This document shows positions 60,089 to 64,000 of a DNA stretch of 64,000 nucleotides, in pieces. The notes under the pieces are model-generated. The model was not told where the DNA came from. It ran no database searches and saw only the letters and a list, made by a program, of their open reading frames with translations. The stretch's first letter is position 1. Every line of letters starts with the position of its first letter. Position numbers and translations under genes: made by a program. This stretch comes from Flavobacterium luteolum (GTDB taxonomy: Bacteria; Bacteroidota; Bacteroidia; Flavobacteriales; Flavobacteriaceae): assembly GCF_027111275.1 (NCBI RefSeq), contig NZ_CP114286.1, forward strand, positions 3,100,001 through 3,164,000. The letters run 5' to 3'.

Positions 60089-60997
60089 ATGAATCCAGTT
60101 TTCAATCAAAATATAAATATTCAGTTTCCGAATGATATTTCGTTGACAATTAAGCGAGAAGATTTAATTCATCCGTTTGTTTCAGGAAATAAATTCAGAA
60201 AATTAAAATACAATTTACTTCAAGCGAAAGCCAAAAATAAAAAGACGCTGCTGACTTTTGGCGGCGCTTTTTCCAATCATATCGCAGCTGTAGCTTATGC
60301 AGGAATGGAACAAGGTTTTAAGACGATCGGCATTATTCGCGGCGATGAGCTTTTAAATAAAATAGAAGAAAATCCAACCTTGAAATTTGCTCAGGAAAAC
60401 GGAATGCAGTTTGAGTTTGTTTCAAGAGAAGAGTACCGTTTAAAAAACGAAGAATCTTTTATACAAGGGCTGAAAGATAAATTTGGCGATTTTTATTTAG
60501 TTCCGGAAGGCGGAACAAACGAACTGGCTGTAAAAGGTTGCGAAGAGATTTTGACAGATGAAGATGCGGTTTTCAACTATGTTTGCTGTGCTGTTGGAAC
60601 AGGCGGCACGATTTCGGGATTAATTAATAATTCGCTGCCAAATCAGAAAATTTTGGGGTTTCCAGCGTTAAAAGGTGACTTTTTAACCGATGAAATTCGT
60701 ATTTTTGCAAAAAAAGATAACTGGAATTTAATTTCTGACTATCATTTTGGAGGTTATGGCAAGATAAATTTAGAATTAATTGAATTTATTAATGCTTTTT
60801 TTGAAGAAACAAAAGTGTCCTTAGATCCAATTTATACAGGAAAGATGGTTTTTGGCGTTATAGATTTAATCGGCAAAAATTATTTTCCTCCACATTCAAA
60901 AATTTTACTCATTCACACAGGCGGATTGCAGGGAATTGACGGAATGAATGTAAAGTTGAAGCAGAAGAAATTACCAATACTCAAAACCAATGATTAA
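60089..60997 (+). CDS. PLP-dependent ACC deaminase / D-cysteine desulfhydrase family enzyme
   Basis: The 302-residue protein carries the fold type II PLP lysine in HPFVSGNKFRKLKYNL (K35 is the likely cofactor lysine), FGGAFSNHIAAVAYAG, and the phosphate loop VGTGGTISGL. The family includes 1-aminocyclopropane-1-carboxylate deaminase and D-cysteine desulfhydrase. In bacteria without plant association the latter or a related D-amino acid reaction is more likely; substrate cannot be decided from sequence. The downstream glucosaminidase gene overlaps its end by eight bases. Confidence 0.88.
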   Translation: MNPVFNQNINIQFPNDISLTIKREDLIHPFVSGNKFRKLKYNLLQAKAKNKKTLLTFGGAFSNHIAAVAYAGMEQGFKTIGIIRGDELLNKIEENPTLKFAQENGMQFEFVSREEYRLKNEESFIQGLKDKFGDFYLVPEGGTNELAVKGCEEILTDEDAVFNYVCCAVGTGGTISGLINNSLPNQKILGFPALKGDFLTDEIRIFAKKDNWNLISDYHFGGYGKINLELIEFINAFFEETKVSLDPIYTGKMVFGVIDLIGKNYFPPHSKILLIHTGGLQGIDGMNVKLKQKKLPILKTND

Positions 60998-61889
60998 AAA
61001 AATTGTATTACTTCTCGTAATATTAGCTTTAGCAAGCTGCTCTTCTAGTAAGCCTGCGATCGCGACGACTAAAAAAGCGGCAGCAGTTCAAGCCAGAACG
61101 GCTTCGACAAAAAGAGGCACTCCTGTTAAACCAATCGGTAAAAATTATCCTTCTACAAATAATACAACTGAGGTTATTCAATCTACATCTAAAACAGTTG
61201 TTACCAGTGATCTGATTAATAATTATGTGTTGCAGTACAAAGAAATTGCAATGGGAAACATGAAGACTTACGGAATTCCGGCGAGTATTATTTTGGCTCA
61301 AGGAATTTTAGAATCTGGTGCAGGAAGAGGAGATTTGGCTGTAGATGCTAATAATCATTTTGGAATAAAATGTCATAATGATTGGTTAGGAGAAAGTGTT
61401 CGCCATGACGATGACTCGGCTCAGGAATGTTTTAGAAAATATCCTCAGGCATCAGAATCATATAGAGATCACGCTTTATTTTTGGTTGGAAAAAAACGAT
61501 ATGCTAGTTTATTCACTTACGAAAAAGATGATTACAAAGCTTGGGCAAAAGGGCTTAGAGCTTGTGGATATGCAACAGATCCTAAATATCCAGATAAATT
61601 GATCAGTTATATTGAGCGATACAATCTACATCAGTATGATTGTCAAGTTACAGGAAGAAACTATGTGCCAATAAATACTTCGGCTCCAACAAAAAAATCA
61701 TCTTATGACGTCGCTTCTGATCCAAAAATCAATATGAATCAATATGATCCGAATTTATATGAGGTTCAAAAAGGAGATACGCTATATTCCATTTCGAAGA
61801 AATTTAATTTATTAGTTGAAGATTTAAAAAGAAAAAATAATCTGACTGATAATGCTATTTCTATTGGGCAAAGGTTGAAAGTGAAATAA
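60990..61889 (+). CDS. Exported glucosaminidase with C-terminal LysM domain
   Basis: The 299-residue lipoprotein precursor starts MIKKIVLLLVILALASCSSS. A Thr/Ser/Lys-rich linker precedes the glucosaminidase (GH73-like) domain at about 85-215: ASIILAQGILESGAGRGDLAVDANNHFGIKCHNDW, with E109 the likely catalytic acid. A LysM peptidoglycan-binding domain (YEVQKGDTLYSISKKFNLLV, then NNLTDNAISIGQRLKVK) ends the protein. It cuts glycan strands in the cell wall. It overlaps the upstream gene by eight bases, implying coupling. Confidence 0.92.
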   Translation: MIKKIVLLLVILALASCSSSKPAIATTKKAAAVQARTASTKRGTPVKPIGKNYPSTNNTTEVIQSTSKTVVTSDLINNYVLQYKEIAMGNMKTYGIPASIILAQGILESGAGRGDLAVDANNHFGIKCHNDWLGESVRHDDDSAQECFRKYPQASESYRDHALFLVGKKRYASLFTYEKDDYKAWAKGLRACGYATDPKYPDKLISYIERYNLHQYDCQVTGRNYVPINTSAPTKKSSYDVASDPKINMNQYDPNLYEVQKGDTLYSISKKFNLLVEDLKRKNNLTDNAISIGQRLKVK

Positions 61890-61940
61890 TTATTAATTGA
61901 TAATTGACAATTAACAATTATCAAGAAATCTAAAATAAGA

Positions 61941-63227
61941 ATGTTATATAAAAGAAGTAGTCAGCTTTTTGCTGAAGCAGAAAAAGTAATTCCGGGAGGA
62001 GTAAATTCACCAGTTAGAGCGTTTAAAGCAGTTGGCGGAACTCCGATTTTTGTAAAAAGTGCTAAAGGTGCTTATTTATATGATGAAGACGGAAACAAAT
62101 TAATAGATTATATCAACTCGTGGGGGCCAATGGTTTTAGGTCATGCCTATCAGCCAGTTGTTGATGCGGTAATCGAAAAAGCAAAACTTGGAACTTCATT
62201 CGGAATGCCAACAGAATTGGAAACAGAAATTGCAGCTTTGGCTGTTTCTATGGTTCCAAATATTGACAAAATACGTTTTGTAAATTCGGGCACAGAAGCG
62301 TGTATGAGCGCAATTCGTCTAGCTCGCGGATTTACAAAAAGAGATAAAATCATCAAATTTGCAGGCTGTTACCACGGACATTCTGATTCATTTTTGATTC
62401 AGGCAGGAAGTGGCGCTGTGACTTTTGGATCTCCAAATAGTCCAGGAGTTACAGAAGGAACTGCAAAAGATACTTTATTAGCGAAATACAATGATTTAGA
62501 AAATGTAAAAACATTGGTTGAAGCAAATAAAGGAGAAATTGCAGCAATTATTATTGAAGCAGTTGCGGGAAATATGGGGTGTATTCCGCCAGCAAAAGGT
62601 TTCTTGCAAGGTTTAAGAGACTTATGTACAGCAAACGGAATCTTATTGATTTTTGATGAGGTAATGACAGGCTTCCGTTTGGCACGCGGAGGAGTTCAGG
62701 AATTATATGGAATTGATGCTGATATCGTGACTTTCGGGAAAGTTATCGGTGGTGGATTACCAGTGGGGGCTTTTGCAGCTCGTGAAGAAATCATGAACTA
62801 TTTAGCGCCTCTTGGACCAGTTTATCAGGCAGGAACATTATCTGGAAATCCATTAGCAATGGCTGCAGGATATACGATGCTGAAAGCTCTTGATAATGAT
62901 AGAGAAATTTTTACTCGTTTGGAAGAAAAAACAGCTTATTTAGAAGCAGGAATTGATAGAGTTTTAAAAGCTAACAATGTTGTTTTTACAATCAATAGAG
63001 TAGGTTCTATGATTTCTGTTCACTTTGATGCAAATCCGGTAACCGATTTCCAAACTGCTGCAAAAGGTGATAACGAAACGTTTAAGAAATTTTTCCATGG
63101 ATTGTTGCAGGAAGGTGTCTACATCGCACCATCTGCATACGAAACGTGGTTCATTACAGATGCATTGACTTATGAAGATTTAGATTTTACAATCAATGCG
63201 ATCGATAAAGTTTCGAAAACATTTTAA
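61941..63227 (+). CDS. hemL: Glutamate-1-semialdehyde 2,1-aminomutase
   Basis: It makes 5-aminolevulinate for haem by the C5 pathway. The 428-residue PLP enzyme has [36 protein letters not shown], the cofactor lysine K267 in [17 protein letters not shown] and [13 protein letters not shown]. Length is standard. A bidirectional terminator follows at 63232. No other hem gene is adjacent. Confidence 0.98.
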   Translation: MLYKRSSQLFAEAEKVIPGGVNSPVRAFKAVGGTPIFVKSAKGAYLYDEDGNKLIDYINSWGPMVLGHAYQPVVDAVIEKAKLGTSFGMPTELETEIAALAVSMVPNIDKIRFVNSGTEACMSAIRLARGFTKRDKIIKFAGCYHGHSDSFLIQAGSGAVTFGSPNSPGVTEGTAKDTLLAKYNDLENVKTLVEANKGEIAAIIIEAVAGNMGCIPPAKGFLQGLRDLCTANGILLIFDEVMTGFRLARGGVQELYGIDADIVTFGKVIGGGLPVGAFAAREEIMNYLAPLGPVYQAGTLSGNPLAMAAGYTMLKALDNDREIFTRLEEKTAYLEAGIDRVLKANNVVFTINRVGSMISVHFDANPVTDFQTAAKGDNETFKKFFHGLLQEGVYIAPSAYETWFITDALTYEDLDFTINAIDKVSKTF

Positions 63228-63231
63228 ATAA

Positions 63232-63264
63232 CAAAAAAGAGGCTTTAAAAGCCTCTTTTTTTAT
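63232..63264. terminator. Bidirectional terminator between hemL and the Spy-like gene
   Basis: AAAAGAGGCTTT and AAAGCCTCTTTT form a perfect stem with A- and T-runs on either side, serving both convergent genes. Confidence 0.92.
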
Positions 63265-63272
63265 GCATCAAA

Positions 63273-63713
63273 TTAGATTTTATCTTTTTTGTGCTCTCTC
63301 ATTTTATCCTTCATTTTGTCTTTTTTCTCTTCTTGCAGCGCTTTCCATTTTGTGTATTGGTCAGCTTTTAAGATAGATTTCATTTTAGCATCATTTGCTG
63401 CAATTTCGTCTTCCATTTGTTTTTTGAAAGCCGCTTTTTCTTCAGCAGTTGGTTTTGTGTTGCTATCTTTTTTTTCTTTTCTAGCTTCTCTAAATTTTTC
63501 GGCTTTTGCACTTCTATCTGCTAAAAGCTGCTTTACCTGTGCTTGCTGACTCGCATCTAAATTTAATTCTGTAGTCAGTTTTTGAAGCTGTTTCTCATTG
63601 CGCTGTTCTGGAGTCATTCTTTCTCTTTGCTCATGCGCTGGTTTTTGATCCATGTCTTGTGCAAAACTTGCTATTCCAACAAATAACATAGCTGCGATAA
63701 ATAATTTTTTCAT
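63273..63713 (-). CDS. Secreted Spy/CpxP-like protein (LTxxQ family)
   Basis: The ATG at 63713 (MKKLFIAAMLFVGIASFAQD) gives a 146-residue precursor with a clear signal peptide; a TTG six bases earlier is less likely. The mature part is highly charged and helical: RMTPEQRNEKQLQKLTTELNLDASQQAQVKQLL carries two LTxxQ-like motifs, and EEKAAFKKQMEDEIAANDAKM and KADQYTKWKALQEEKKDK follow. Spy-like proteins are periplasmic ATP-independent chaperones, often stress-induced. A terminator separates it from hemL. Confidence 0.82.
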   Translation of the reverse strand: MKKLFIAAMLFVGIASFAQDMDQKPAHEQRERMTPEQRNEKQLQKLTTELNLDASQQAQVKQLLADRSAKAEKFREARKEKKDSNTKPTAEEKAAFKKQMEDEIAANDAKMKSILKADQYTKWKALQEEKKDKMKDKMREHKKDKI

Positions 63714-63927
63714 ATTCAAGTTTTTTAATTGTTTATAGATTAGACTTTATTATTTAAAACTGGTTTAATCAGTCTTTTAAAATTGTGCTTTATTTAACAG
63801 ATTGATTTACATTTTTTTAAAGAATGAATTTAAATAAGATTATTATAACGCTAAATATTTGACAGTAAGTATCTTGCTTCGAATATTTTTTTTTAACTTT
63901 AGGAAACTATTGCTTTTTCTGTTGTTT
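63714..63927. other. AT-rich intergenic region at the right end
   Basis: No gene is supported. TAACTTTA near 63894-63901 resembles a -7 box for the frame starting at 63928, with a TTG at 63874-63876 seventeen bases earlier, which is slightly short for the -33 to -7 spacing. Confidence 0.35.
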
Positions 63928-64000
63928 ATGAAAAGCAATTTCTATGATTCCCATATTTCAGTAATAGATTTTCAAAAACACAATTTAATACTTTATTCTA
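63928..64000 (+). CDS. Possible start of a gene cut by the right edge
   Basis: The ATG at 63928 opens MKSNFYDSHISVIDFQKHNL and stays open to the window end (24 codons). There is no signal peptide. The family cannot be determined from this fragment, and a chance open frame cannot be excluded. Confidence 0.35.
   Translation, partial: MKSNFYDSHISVIDFQKHNLILYS

Noticed and set aside
1..64000. CRISPR arrays, prophage genes, toxin-antitoxin or restriction systems
   Set aside because: No regularly spaced identical repeats, phage structural genes or recognisable defence proteins were seen; the only mobile gene is the IS481-type transposase.

Overview
The window is a chromosomal stretch from a Bacteroidota bacterium, almost certainly Flavobacterium or a close relative. 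The DNA is AT-rich. Promoter -7 boxes follow the Bacteroidota TAnnTTTG pattern. One secreted enzyme carries a type IX secretion sorting domain. The TamB-TamL pair, GSCFA, DUF2490, DUF4230, DUF5522 and DUF6428 proteins, the 'FAQ/NAQ' signal peptide ends and the TonB receptors with carboxypeptidase-like N-termini all point the same way. No prophage, CRISPR array or recognisable defence island is present.

Layout. 0-9 kb: a TPR/winged-helix-like regulator diverges from an operon for an outer-membrane porin, an exported aspartase and an exported asparaginase, followed by small secreted proteins. 9-10.6 kb: a compact ars locus (ArsC, DUF6428, ArsR) with matching operators in front of two of its genes. 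10.7-17.9 kb: two DUF1254/DUF1214 lipoproteins, an exported Ppx-like protein, a small beta-barrel, a membrane-anchored AraC regulator and a ThuA protein. 17.9-19.1 kb: an initiator tRNA gene with two extra copies of its 3' end and a broken GIY-YIG nuclease gene. 19.2-21.7 kb: era and der. 21.8-28.8 kb: two TonB-type receptors, a DUF2490 protein and an Rrf2 regulator; a 36-codon Met/Cys-ending ORF precedes the second receptor. 28.8-32.2 kb: a five-gene run M23 peptidase-MerR-LemA-TPM-TPM. 32.5-47.8 kb: alaS, an ABC exporter, a lipoprotein, GSCFA, tamB-tamL and a DUF4230 protein. 47.9-49.0 kb: a palindromic repeat element next to an IS481-type insertion sequence. 49-64 kb: phenylalanine hydroxylase, a truncated haemoglobin, a T9SS-exported GH30 enzyme, ilvA with an isoleucine leader peptide and attenuator, hutU, a REP-like hairpin array, a PLP deaminase, a LysM glucosaminidase, hemL and a Spy-like protein.

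How genes work together. Porin, asparaginase and aspartase form a plausible asparagine to aspartate to fumarate route in the periplasm. Amino-acid breakdown recurs elsewhere (PheH, HutU, IlvA, the PLP deaminase). TamB and TamL are translationally coupled envelope-assembly partners. IlvA appears to be controlled by classical ribosome-mediated attenuation: 8 of 19 leader codons are Ile, followed by a perfect hairpin and U-run.

Most unusual features: (1) the initiator tRNA with displaced 3' ends flanking a GIY-YIG gene, which looks like a very small tRNA-targeting element; (2) the MMCMCW-ending leader-like ORF between an Rrf2 regulator and a TonB receptor; (3) the ilvA leader; (4) the exported aspartase; (5) several families of intergenic palindromic or word-like repeats.
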